Shown: positions 52,784-60,887 of the stretch, piece by piece
Position numbering within the stretch: the first letter of the stretch is position 1
Layout of the letters: every line of letters begins with the position of its first letter
Assembly: GCA_023426145.1 (NCBI GenBank)
Contig: JAFABG010000002.1
Span: 62,001 to 126,000 of the forward strand
Source: Bacteroidota bacterium
Lineage (GTDB): Bacteria; Bacteroidota; Bacteroidia; Bacteroidales; Bacteroidaceae
Length of the DNA: 64,000 nucleotides
Reading direction: 5' to 3'
Translations under genes and position numbers: made by a program
Notes under the pieces: generated by a model
Seen by the model: only the letters and a program-made list of their open reading frames with translations
Told to the model about the DNA's origin: nothing
Databases searched by the model: none

Positions 52784-53560
52784 TTATTGATTCAGAAATG
52801 CAGTTAAAGGTGAACTTGCTTCTGCTATAAAGTTATCGGCTTGAAGTCCTAATCCAGCTTCATAAGCTCGTCTTCCTGCTTCTGTGGCAGCCTTGAAAGC
52901 CAAGGCCATTTCTATAGGATTACCAGCTACCGCAATAGCCGTATTGACTAATACTGCGGATGCTCCTAACTCCATAGCTTCTGCTGCATGGCTTGGTGCG
53001 CCAATACCAGCATCTACTACTACGGGAATGCTTGCTTGTTCGATGATAATTTGTAGAAATTCTTTAGTTTGCAATCCTTTGTTTGTTCCGATAGGTGCAC
53101 CTAGGGGCATTACAGTAGCTGCACCAACATCTTCCAATCGTTTACACAGTACTGGATCGGCTTGGCAATAAGGAAGCACTACAAAACCTAGCTTGACAAG
53201 TTGTTCAGTAGCTTTTAGCGTTTCTATAGAATCGGGGAGTAGATAGCGTGGGTCTGGATGAATTTCGAGTTTTAACCAGTTCGTTCCGAACGCTTCGCGT
53301 GCCATTTGTGCTGCAAAAACGGCTTCTTCAGCATTACGTACTCCTGATGTGTTGGGCAATAATTGGATATTTGGATGAACAATGTGTTTGAGCATGTCGT
53401 CTTCTTTGTCATCCATATCGATGCGTTTCATTGCTACAGTTACCATTTCTGTATCTGATGCAAGTATGGCTTGTTGCATTACTTCATTGGAATTGAATTT
53501 TCCTGTACCGAGAAATAGACGGGAGTTAAACTCACGCCCTGCAATTACTAATTTTTCCAC
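52784..53560 (-). CDS. thiG: Thiazole synthase ThiG
   Basis: This enzyme condenses 1-deoxyxylulose 5-phosphate, 2-iminoacetate and ThiS-thiocarboxylate into the thiazole phosphate. The 258-residue TIM barrel has SRLFLGTGKF (about residue 14), the catalytic lysine region VAMKRID (about 44), and the phosphate-site GIGAPSHAAEAMELGASAVL (first 20 shown). The start is a GTG at 53560; no in-frame ATG exists nearby upstream. It sits between thiE and thiC. Confidence 0.97.
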   Translation of the reverse strand: MEKLVIAGREFNSRLFLGTGKFNSNEVMQQAILASDTEMVTVAMKRIDMDDKEDDMLKHIVHPNIQLLPNTSGVRNAEEAVFAAQMAREAFGTNWLKLEIHPDPRYLLPDSIETLKATEQLVKLGFVVLPYCQADPVLCKRLEDVGAATVMPLGAPIGTNKGLQTKEFLQIIIEQASIPVVVDAGIGAPSHAAEAMELGASAVLVNTAIAVAGNPIEMALAFKAATEAGRRAYEAGLGLQADNFIAEASSPLTAFLNQ

Positions 53561-53621
53561 TTCTTTATTTTTTTATTTGATTATAAGACGTTTAAGGAAT
53601 CGATGACTGAAAAGGGTCTGA

Positions 53622-54239
53622 TTAATAACTTTCCAGAATCTTTTTTGTCTCTGCCACAGGATTCTCAGCTTGGAGAATTGTACCCGAAAGTGCTATCCCA
53701 TTAACACCAGTTTCTAGTATGGCTGGAATATCTTCGTAGGTTATTCCTCCGATGGCCACCACTGGAAGCTCGATTCCCTTTTCTTTCATCTGAGACAAAA
53801 GACTTGCATAACCTTCCAATCCCAGTACGGGGCTTAGATTTTGCTTCGTAGTGGTAAATCGAAAAGGACCGATGCCTAGATAATCTGCACCGGCACGGTA
53901 ATGTTGTACGATATCTTCAAATGTGTTTGCCGTACCTCCAATAATAAATGCTTCTCCTAGTAGCTGGCGAGCTTGATCTATCGGCATGTCTTTTTTGCCC
54001 AGATGAACTCCGTCTACTTCAAGCTTTTGGGCAAGTTCGACATGGTCATCGAGAATTAAAATCGCATTTTTCTCTTTGCAGATTGGTTTTAATTGAAGTG
54101 CAATAGATTCCACTTCGTCCATAGAGGCTTCTTTCATTCGTAATTGAATCCATTTGCATCCTCCTTCTAGAGCCATGAGGGCAGATTCGAGATAAGAGTA
54201 CCGATCGTTTTGGTGAGTGATAAATTGTAGACTGATCAT
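53622..54239 (-). CDS. thiE: Thiamine-phosphate synthase ThiE
   Basis: This enzyme joins HMP diphosphate and thiazole phosphate to thiamine phosphate. The 205-residue TIM barrel shows WIQLRMKEA, DGVHLGKKDMP, YLGIGPFRFTTTK and VAIGGITYEDI, all ThiE signatures. The ATG at 54239 is preferred over a GTG at 54254 that would overlap thiS. It is the second gene of the riboswitch-controlled operon. Confidence 0.95.
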   Translation of the reverse strand: MISLQFITHQNDRYSYLESALMALEGGCKWIQLRMKEASMDEVESIALQLKPICKEKNAILILDDHVELAQKLEVDGVHLGKKDMPIDQARQLLGEAFIIGGTANTFEDIVQHYRAGADYLGIGPFRFTTTKQNLSPVLGLEGYASLLSQMKEKGIELPVVAIGGITYEDIPAILETGVNGIALSGTILQAENPVAETKKILESY

Positions 54240-54243
54240 ACTT

Positions 54244-54444
54244 TTATCCTCCACAAGCTGCTTTGATAATTACTAGATGATCATTTTCCTGCAAGGCTAA
54301 GTTTTCCCATTCATTGCGTGGAATCATTTTGTTGTTTACAGCAATAGCAATGCCTTGTGTAGGAAGCTCCAGTAGAGCTGTTAATTGCGTAAGAGTGGAA
54401 GTTGAAATAATTTCGACCTCTTTGTTGTTTACTTGTACTTTCAT
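54244..54444 (-). CDS. thiS: Sulfur carrier protein ThiS
   Basis: This small ubiquitin-like protein has 66 residues and ends in the Gly-Gly tail (AACGG) that ThiF adenylates and that carries sulfur to ThiG. The start MKVQVNNKEVEI at 54444 gives the normal family length; a longer in-frame ORF upstream runs toward the riboswitch and is not used. It is the first structural gene of the thi operon. Confidence 0.95.
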   Translation of the reverse strand: MKVQVNNKEVEIISTSTLTQLTALLELPTQGIAIAVNNKMIPRNEWENLALQENDHLVIIKAACGG

Positions 54445-54518
54445 TTTCCTATTTAAATTAATAAGTTGAAAGTAAATACAAAGAGTGTGCTTAAAATAGA
54501 AAGGCGATAAGAAGAAAC

Positions 54519-54601
54519 ACAATCCCTACGTCAGTATTAACTGCCTCAGGTTCCTAGGGTATAATCTCAGCCCCTATTGGGGCACCCCTTTGTCTTTACG
54601 G
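54519..54601 (-). promoter_or_regulatory. TPP (THI-box) riboswitch
   Basis: The minus strand carries the TPP aptamer signatures in order: a GGGGTGCC-type P2/P3 region, GGCTGAGATTATACCCT, GAACCTGA, and GTTAATACTGACGTAGGGA. It lies about 75 nt before thiS and should repress thiSEGCHF when thiamine diphosphate is plentiful. No clear separate terminator stem was resolved in the leader, so control may be by translation initiation. Confidence 0.95.
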
Positions 54602-54603
54602 GA

Positions 54604-54612
54604 GCAAAGTAA
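54604..54612 (-). promoter_or_regulatory. Probable promoter of the thi operon
   Basis: TTTACTTTG on the minus strand is a near match to TAnnTTTG placed directly upstream of the aptamer. Confidence 0.45.
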
Positions 54613-54639
54613 ATAAAAAATAGATAGAAAAGATTCTAT

Positions 54640-56637
54640 TTAGCCGATTATTTTTTCTTCTTCAACTATTTCTTGCTGTTTTATGGGGTGTGAAAACACA
54701 AATCGAGCACCAGTTTTATAGGTTCTATCTATCCAAATGTCACCTCCCATGCGCTGAATGATTAGTTTACAGATAGCTAATCCCAATCCGGTCCCTTGAA
54801 CAAATTCATCTAATTTCTCAAAGCGTTGGAAAACAAGTTCTTGCTTATCTTCAGGAATTCCTGTTCCAGTATCAGTTACGTAAAATAGCACACATTGTTC
54901 TTCTTCATCTATTTGATAATCTAAAGATATTTTGCCACCATCAGGGGTAAATTTGAGTGCATTATTAAGTAAATTGATGACTACTTGTTGTAAACGTAAC
55001 GGATCAGTATACAACATATAAGGCTCTTTCGGCATTTCCAACCTTATTTCTACATTCTTTAATTTGTTGCGTTGAGTTAATGTGATCATGTTCTGACAAT
55101 GATTCACTAGCTCACACCATTCATAGGTAAATTTTAGTTTACCTGATTCTAGCCTGGATACATCTAATACATCACTGATTAATTGGAGTAGTAAATCTGA
55201 ATTTATTTGGATGATGTCAGCGTATTCTTTTTGCTCGTCGGTCACATCTATAGTATTGATCAATAAGCTTGAAAAACCCACTATGGCATTGAGTGGAGTA
55301 CGTATTTCGTGGCTCATATTTGAGACAAATGCACTTTTTATTTGATTCGCCTCTTCGGCTCGTTCTTTGGCATGGCGTAAGGCCTCTTCAGAAAGCTCAA
55401 GCTTTTTTTTGTCTTTTCTTAGTTGGGCTGTCGTCTTTTCAAGATCGTTTTTAAGGATTTTTGTTCTGTAATAATAATATAATGAGATAAATAACCCAGC
55501 AATAAGAATGAAAAAGGTTAATATAATAAATCGGACTTCCATTTTATAAACCTTGAAAAATGGCTCTTTTTGATTCACTAAAGTGGAGTTAAATGGAAGT
55601 TTTTTATTTTCGAACCCTAATTCTTTCAGTTTCTTGGCATCAAATTTATATTTATTAGGTAGGATGTGTATATATTCATTGCTCTTTTTCCCTTGATCGA
55701 GAAAGCGATAAGCTGCTTCACCCATTTTTTCACCTACACCTTCGTAATTAGGAACATATCCACCGATAGCCCAATATCCAATGCCGGTGGATGTTAAGCT
55801 AAACACAGGAAGAGTTTTGTTAGCTTTGGAAAAGGCATACACGGAATTATTCATGTAGGTAATATTCTTGCTATCTATTCGCCATATGCCTAATAAAGCC
55901 ACTGACTTGGGAGGTAAGTTCGTTAATATATCGACAGCCTCATCAAGCGTTTGATTTCGTCCGTCTATATATATAGGAGATATTTCTGGATATCGTTTTA
56001 AGCCTTTTTTTACCCAGGCTTGCTCGGCAAGTCCATTGTAGGTATTGTCTGAAATGAATACTAAATTTTTCATGTCAGGATAAAAACTTCTCATAATTTT
56101 GATGTCTTTATCAAGATCATATTCGTATGTACTACAGTATATAACGTTGTATTCCTTCATTAATTCCGTTAAATCAATGCTTTCAGGTTCATAGGTTTGA
56201 AGATCAACTTGGGAAGTAGGAATGACTAAGCCATTACGGGAAGCCATGGCACACATCACTGGGATTTGCTTATAGTCATCATTGTTTAAATTGAAAAAAC
56301 TACTCCAAACTTCTCCTCCTAAAAGAACAATCATTTTTGCATCGGAATGTTTTTCTAAAATTTCAGTAAGAGTGCTTTTCCATTGATGTCCATCGCTTAA
56401 GTCAGTGACGTTCATGTTTTCAACTATGGTAGGATATTTTCCACCTAGTTTGCTGTATCTTTCAACAAATTCATTGATGTTATCGTAGGCATACTTGCTA
56501 TCAGCACTATATGAGGTAATGAAGAGTATTTCGTTCTTCAGTAAATCTTTTGCAGATAATTTACAGAAGAATGGGACAAGAAATAGTAAGGCTATAATTG
56601 CCGCCGCCCCCTTTTTTATATAATTCTGTAGTCTCAT
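54640..56637 (-). CDS. Sensor histidine kinase with periplasmic substrate-binding-like domain, paralogue of 17312
   Basis: This 665-residue protein has the same layout as the kinase at 17312-19249: signal/anchor (AAAIIALLFLVPFF), a periplasmic ABC-substrate-binding-like domain (ILFITSYSADSKYAYDN; NLVFISDNTYNGLAEQA), one membrane helix (about residue 369-390), coiled coil, HisKA with SHEIRTPLNAIVGF (His about 441), and HATPase_c (NLLNNALKF, DTGTGIP, GTGLGLAI). No receiver domain is fused. It is not next to a nucleotidase or a regulator here. The ATG at 56637 is preferred. Ligand and response regulator are unknown. Confidence 0.9.
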   Translation of the reverse strand: MRLQNYIKKGAAAIIALLFLVPFFCKLSAKDLLKNEILFITSYSADSKYAYDNINEFVERYSKLGGKYPTIVENMNVTDLSDGHQWKSTLTEILEKHSDAKMIVLLGGEVWSSFFNLNNDDYKQIPVMCAMASRNGLVIPTSQVDLQTYEPESIDLTELMKEYNVIYCSTYEYDLDKDIKIMRSFYPDMKNLVFISDNTYNGLAEQAWVKKGLKRYPEISPIYIDGRNQTLDEAVDILTNLPPKSVALLGIWRIDSKNITYMNNSVYAFSKANKTLPVFSLTSTGIGYWAIGGYVPNYEGVGEKMGEAAYRFLDQGKKSNEYIHILPNKYKFDAKKLKELGFENKKLPFNSTLVNQKEPFFKVYKMEVRFIILTFFILIAGLFISLYYYYRTKILKNDLEKTTAQLRKDKKKLELSEEALRHAKERAEEANQIKSAFVSNMSHEIRTPLNAIVGFSSLLINTIDVTDEQKEYADIIQINSDLLLQLISDVLDVSRLESGKLKFTYEWCELVNHCQNMITLTQRNKLKNVEIRLEMPKEPYMLYTDPLRLQQVVINLLNNALKFTPDGGKISLDYQIDEEEQCVLFYVTDTGTGIPEDKQELVFQRFEKLDEFVQGTGLGLAICKLIIQRMGGDIWIDRTYKTGARFVFSHPIKQQEIVEEEKIIG

Positions 56638-56669
56638 AATAGCCAACTCTTGTTTTTTTCACAGTTGCA

Positions 56670-56677
56670 AAAGTACA
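56670..56677 (-). promoter_or_regulatory. Promoter -7 box for the second sensor kinase gene
   Basis: TACTTTTG on the minus strand lies 33-40 nt before the ATG at 56637. Confidence 0.5.
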
Positions 56678-56728
56678 ACTTATGCCTTTGATATACAATA
56701 AAAAGCATGAATTTATTCATCAAACGAA

Positions 56729-56761
56729 AAAAGGTCGTTGTGATATTCACAGCGACCTTTA
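56729..56761 (-). terminator. Terminator after sodB
   Basis: A stem (aaaggtcgctgtga / tcacaacgaccttt) is followed on the minus strand by six Ts, just past the superoxide dismutase stop. Confidence 0.8.
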
Positions 56762-56786
56762 ATAGAATGGTTAAATAAGTCTGTTA

Positions 56787-57368
56787 TTACAATCTTTTTT
56801 CCACTACGTCCCAGTCGATGATACTCCAAAGGGCATTAACATGGTCTGCACGGCGATTTTGGTAATCCAAATAATAAGAATGTTCCCAAACATCGAATCC
56901 TAGCAGTGGTTTAAGTCCCGCACGAAGAGGGTTACTGCCGTTTGCTTCTTTAGAGATATGCAACTTTCCGTCTTTGTCTACGGATAGCCAAGCCCATCCA
57001 GAGCCGAATAGTCCAACAGCAGCTGCTGTGAATTCTTTTTTGAAGTTTTCAAAGCTACCAAAGTCACGATTGATGGCTTCTCCAAGCTTTCCAGCAGGGG
57101 CTGCTTTTGAAGGTTTTGGAGCAAACTGCAAGAAGTATAAATTGTGGTTCAATACTTGACCAGCGTTGTTGAAAATCGCTCCATCTGGTGCTGTAGCAAC
57201 AATTTCTTCTACTGTTTTACCCTCAAATTCGGTGCCTGGTACAAGGCTATTCAAGTTGTTTACATACGCTTGTAGATGTTTACCGTAGTGGAAATCTATA
57301 GTTTGCTGACTGATTACAGGTTCCAACGCATTGTTTGCGTAAGGAAGTTTTGGCATTTCGTAAGTCAT
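56787..57368 (-). CDS. sodB: Superoxide dismutase (Fe/Mn family)
   Basis: This 193-residue cytoplasmic enzyme dismutates superoxide and protects the anaerobe during air exposure. Metal ligands are visible: His in DFHYGKHLQAY, His in GQVLNHNLYF, and the Asp and His of FDVWEHSYYLDY. The sequence near FAPKPSKAAPAGKLG and GSGWAWLSVD matches the Bacteroides Fe-type enzyme. ATG 57368 gives the usual family length; the longer open frame adds a hydrophobic stretch without support. Confidence 0.96.
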   Translation of the reverse strand: MTYEMPKLPYANNALEPVISQQTIDFHYGKHLQAYVNNLNSLVPGTEFEGKTVEEIVATAPDGAIFNNAGQVLNHNLYFLQFAPKPSKAAPAGKLGEAINRDFGSFENFKKEFTAAAVGLFGSGWAWLSVDKDGKLHISKEANGSNPLRAGLKPLLGFDVWEHSYYLDYQNRRADHVNALWSIIDWDVVEKRL

Positions 57369-57560
57369 GGTTATAAAAATTAAAGACATTAATATAGTAT
57401 TCATATCGTCAAAACTTTAATTGGTTTTGTATATTATATAAACGGACTAGTTTTGAAAATGTTCACTACATTTTTGCTTTTTATTTGAAATCTATGCTGT
57501 ACTTGTTTTTGATTGATGGTGAAAATTCATAAAAATATCTCCATTGTCAAATGAATGTTC

Positions 57561-57568
57561 TATTTTTG
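57561..57568 (+). promoter_or_regulatory. Promoter -7 box for the helicase gene
   Basis: TATTTTTG lies 22-29 nt before the ATG at 57591 and inside the longer open frame, so it sets the start. Confidence 0.55.
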
Positions 57569-57590
57569 TCGTATTGAAACAAATGCAAAT

Positions 57591-59900
57591 ATGAATACCA
57601 ACTATATAGAGGAATTAAATGAAAGCCAATACGCTGCAGTGATTTATAATGAAGGGCCATCTTTGGTGATCGCTGGAGCTGGTTCGGGAAAGACACGTGT
57701 ATTAACTTATAAAATAGCTTATTTGCTTGAGAATGACTATCAACCTTGGAATATTCTTGCACTGACTTTTACAAATAAGGCTGCGCGTGAGATGAAAGAA
57801 CGTATAGCTCGCCAAGTCGGTATGGAGCGAGCACGTTATCTGTGGATGGGTACATTCCATTCGATTTTTTCACGTATTCTTCGTGCAGAAGCGCAACACA
57901 TTGGGTTTAACTCCCAATTTACCATTTATGATTCTGCTGATAGTAAAAGTTTGGTTCGTTCTATTATTAAGGAAATGGGGCTAAATGAAAAGACTTATAA
58001 ACCGGGGATGGTGCAGGCTCGGATCTCTAGTGCAAAGAATCATTTAGTCTCTCCTGCGGGATATGCTTCAAATATGGAGGCTTATGAAGGTGATTTGGCA
58101 GCAGGAGTACCAGATGTTCGCGAAATTTATACTCGCTATTGGGAAAGATGTCGACAAGCTGGAGCTATGGATTTTGACGACTTGTTGGTGTATACTTATA
58201 TCTTGTTTCGGGATTATCCGGAGGTATTGGCTCGTTATCGGGAACAATTTCGCTATGTATTGGTCGATGAGTATCAAGATACGAATTATGCGCAACATAG
58301 CATTGTACTTCAACTTACAAAGGAAAACCAACGAGTTTGTGTTGTAGGAGATGATGCACAGAGTATTTATTCTTTTAGAGGAGCGGATATAGATAACATT
58401 TTATATTTTACTAAGATTTATCCTCAAACCAAAGTTTTTAAATTAGAGCAGAACTATCGCTCTACCCGATCCATTGTTGGTGCTGCAAATAGTCTGATAG
58501 AGAAGAATGAGCGACAAATTCGGAAGGAAGTATTTTCGGAGAAAGAAAAAGGTGAACCTATCGGTGTGTTTCAGGCTTATAGTGATGTTGAAGAGGGAGA
58601 TATTGTTACCAATAAAATAGCAGAATTGCGTCGAGCAAGTGGTTATGGTTATGCCGATTTTGCCATATTATATCGTACGAATGCCCAGAGCCGTGTTTTT
58701 GAAGAGGCTCTGCGAAAAAGGAGTATGCCTTATAAAATATATGGAGGACTTTCTTTTTATCAGCGTAAGGAGATAAAGGATGTGATTGCTTATTTTCGGT
58801 TAGTTGTGAATCCCAATGATGAAGAAGCATTTAAGCGAATCATTAATTATCCAGCTCGTGGGATAGGGGACACGACTGTTGGCAAAATTATTGCAGCCGC
58901 TTCAGATAATAACGTTAGTCTTTGGACCACCCTTTGCGAACCACTTAGCTTTGGCTTAAACATAAATAAAGGTACGCACAATAAGCTACAAAAATTCCGG
59001 GAGTTGATAGAGGGATTTATGACCGATCAAGTTGATAGTAATGCATATGAAGTGGGAACGAATATAATCCGTCAGTCTGGTATCATTAATGATGTCTGCC
59101 AAGATAATTCACCCGAGAATCTGAGCCGTAAAGAAAATATAGAGGAATTGGTGAATGGAATCAATGATTTTTGTGCTCTGCGGCAGGAAGAAGGCAACCC
59201 AAATGTTTCTTTAACCGATTTTTTGTCTGAGATTGCTTTACTTACTGATCAAGATTCAGATAAAGCTGATGATGGAGAAAAGATAACCTTAATGACAGTT
59301 CATTCGGCTAAAGGACTGGAATTTAAAAATGTATTTGTTGTAGGATTGGAAGAGAATCTTTTTCCTAGCAGTATGGCTGGTGATTCTCCACGGGCGCTGG
59401 AAGAAGAACGCCGTTTGTTTTATGTGGCTATAACTCGTGCTGAAGAGCATTGCTATCTCTCTTTTGCTAAAACTCGTTTCCGTTATGGAAAGATGGAGTT
59501 TGGAAGTCCTAGTCGTTTTTTGCGCGATATTGATGTGAACTTTTTGCGTTTGCCTAATGAAGAAGGAGTGAGTCGTTCAACCTCTTCTACGCGTATGCGA
59601 TCAAGTACCCATTTCTCTAATAATGAACCACCCAAAGCACAGATCATAGCTCCTACCGTGCCAAGAAATCTAAAGAAGGTTAGAACGGTTGAGGGGGACT
59701 CAGCGCGGTCGGTTGCTGCAGGCTCTAAATCAGTAGCGTTAATAAATGTAGGGCAAATGATTGAGCATGAACGTTTCGGGATAGGAGAAGTTCTCAATGT
59801 AGATGGTGTTGGTGAAAATGCAAAAGCAACCATTCGTTTTAAAAATGCTGGTGAAAAGCAACTTTTATTGCGTTTTGCACGTTTTAAGATCATAGAGTAG
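57591..59900 (+). CDS. UvrD/PcrA-type superfamily 1 DNA helicase
   Basis: This ATP-dependent 3'-5' helicase is involved in repair and replication restart. The 769-residue protein shows the SF1 motifs: AGAGSGKTRVL (Walker A, about residue 27), LTFTNKAAREMKER, VDEYQDTNYAQ (about 225), GDDAQSIYSFRGA, NYRSTRSI, MTVHSAKGLEFKNVF and VAITRAEEH. The C-terminal region ends in a tudor-like RNA-polymerase-binding segment (GERFGIGEVLNVDG-like: HERFGIGEVLNVDG). It fits PcrA/UvrD better than Rep. The next gene starts 23 bp later and may be cotranscribed. Confidence 0.95.
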   Translation: MNTNYIEELNESQYAAVIYNEGPSLVIAGAGSGKTRVLTYKIAYLLENDYQPWNILALTFTNKAAREMKERIARQVGMERARYLWMGTFHSIFSRILRAEAQHIGFNSQFTIYDSADSKSLVRSIIKEMGLNEKTYKPGMVQARISSAKNHLVSPAGYASNMEAYEGDLAAGVPDVREIYTRYWERCRQAGAMDFDDLLVYTYILFRDYPEVLARYREQFRYVLVDEYQDTNYAQHSIVLQLTKENQRVCVVGDDAQSIYSFRGADIDNILYFTKIYPQTKVFKLEQNYRSTRSIVGAANSLIEKNERQIRKEVFSEKEKGEPIGVFQAYSDVEEGDIVTNKIAELRRASGYGYADFAILYRTNAQSRVFEEALRKRSMPYKIYGGLSFYQRKEIKDVIAYFRLVVNPNDEEAFKRIINYPARGIGDTTVGKIIAAASDNNVSLWTTLCEPLSFGLNINKGTHNKLQKFRELIEGFMTDQVDSNAYEVGTNIIRQSGIINDVCQDNSPENLSRKENIEELVNGINDFCALRQEEGNPNVSLTDFLSEIALLTDQDSDKADDGEKITLMTVHSAKGLEFKNVFVVGLEENLFPSSMAGDSPRALEEERRLFYVAITRAEEHCYLSFAKTRFRYGKMEFGSPSRFLRDIDVNFLRLPNEEGVSRSTSSTRMRSSTHFSNNEPPKAQIIAPTVPRNLKKVRTVEGDSARSVAAGSKSVALINVGQMIEHERFGIGEVLNVDGVGENAKATIRFKNAGEKQLLLRFARFKIIE

Positions 59901-59923
59901 TTATATATAAATTAGAGATAATC

Positions 59924-60622
59924 ATGAGAAAACAACTCAATGTAATTTTGCTTTCTGCTCTGCTATGGAGCGGTTGTGCATCGTCGGGACAAATGGGAGA
60001 TCCTGGCGCTATTATAGGTGGTGCTGCAATAGGAGGAAGTCTGGGAAGTTCTATCGGTGGACTGATCGGAGATAATCATCGTGGCTGGCGAGGCGGATAT
60101 CGTGGATCTGCCATTGGTAATATCGTTGGCACCATTGCTGGTGCCGCTATTGGGAATGCATTGACTACTCCGAAGGCTGATCCCATTGATGAATATGCTT
60201 ATGTTCCGGAGGTTAGGCGAGGACAAGATTATTCAAGATATAATGCTCGTAAGCCAGTTCAGCAAGAACTTTCTTCGCTGAGGTTGAGAAAAATTCGCTT
60301 TATTGATGATAATAGAAATCATGAAATCGATGGAGGAGAAAGTAGTAAAATTATATTTGAAATCATGAATGAGGGTCGCGATGCTGCTTATGACGTAGTT
60401 CCTATAGTGGAGACTGTAGGGAAGGTGAAACATATAGGTATTTCTCCTACAGTGATGATTGAAAAAATACTTCCTGGTGAAGGTATTCGTTATACGGCTA
60501 CTGTTTATGCGGGCACAAAACTGAAAGATGGTGAGGTCACTTTTAGAGTGGCAGTATCAAATGAACATGGAGTGATCTGTGATTCACAGGAATTTACCCT
60601 GCCCACGCAACGCCTAAATTAG
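59924..60622 (+). CDS. Lipoprotein with two glycine-zipper segments
   Basis: This 232-residue lipoprotein (signal LLSALLWSGC) has two glycine-zipper hydrophobic segments (GGAAIGGSLGSSIGGLIG and GSAIGNIVGTIAGAAIG, about residues 31-80) and a C-terminal beta-rich region that looks like a CARDB/NEW3-type immunoglobulin-like fold (SRKIIFEIMNEGRDAAYDV-like; LPGEGIRYTATVYAG). Glycine-zipper proteins often insert in membranes or form oligomers. The function is unknown. It probably shares a transcript with the helicase gene. Confidence 0.8.
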   Translation: MRKQLNVILLSALLWSGCASSGQMGDPGAIIGGAAIGGSLGSSIGGLIGDNHRGWRGGYRGSAIGNIVGTIAGAAIGNALTTPKADPIDEYAYVPEVRRGQDYSRYNARKPVQQELSSLRLRKIRFIDDNRNHEIDGGESSKIIFEIMNEGRDAAYDVVPIVETVGKVKHIGISPTVMIEKILPGEGIRYTATVYAGTKLKDGEVTFRVAVSNEHGVICDSQEFTLPTQRLN

Positions 60623-60638
60623 AACAAATATTCGATTT

Positions 60639-60703
60639 ACATATAATGACGGTATGTGCTTGATATAGTGACACTATTCTAAGCACATACCGTCATTATA
60701 TGT
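60639..60703. repeat. Perfect 23-bp inverted repeat with palindromic loop
   Basis: Arms acatataatgacggtatgtg... (60639-60661) and the exact complement (60681-60703) enclose a 19-nt loop that itself contains the palindrome atagtgacactat. A further partial copy of the loop sequence (atagtgtcattattct) follows at about 60709-60724. No T-run follows, so it is not a standard terminator. Confidence 0.85.
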
Positions 60704-60857
60704 ATAGGATAGTGTCATTATTCTAATTGGTATTAGTATATAGGATTGATGCGTTTGGTTAGTCAATAATTCATGGGTATTGAGGCTGTATTAAGGATGT
60801 AATCATTTTGTTTCTTAAATGTATATATTTTGTCGTCTCATTGTTTTCTGACCTCTT

Positions 60858-60865
60858 TATTTTTG
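60858..60865 (+). promoter_or_regulatory. Promoter -7 box for the metallophosphoesterase-receptor pair
   Basis: TATTTTTG lies 23-30 nt before the ATG at 60888. Confidence 0.5.
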
Positions 60866-60887
60866 CCGAAAATAAAGAGCTAAAGGT

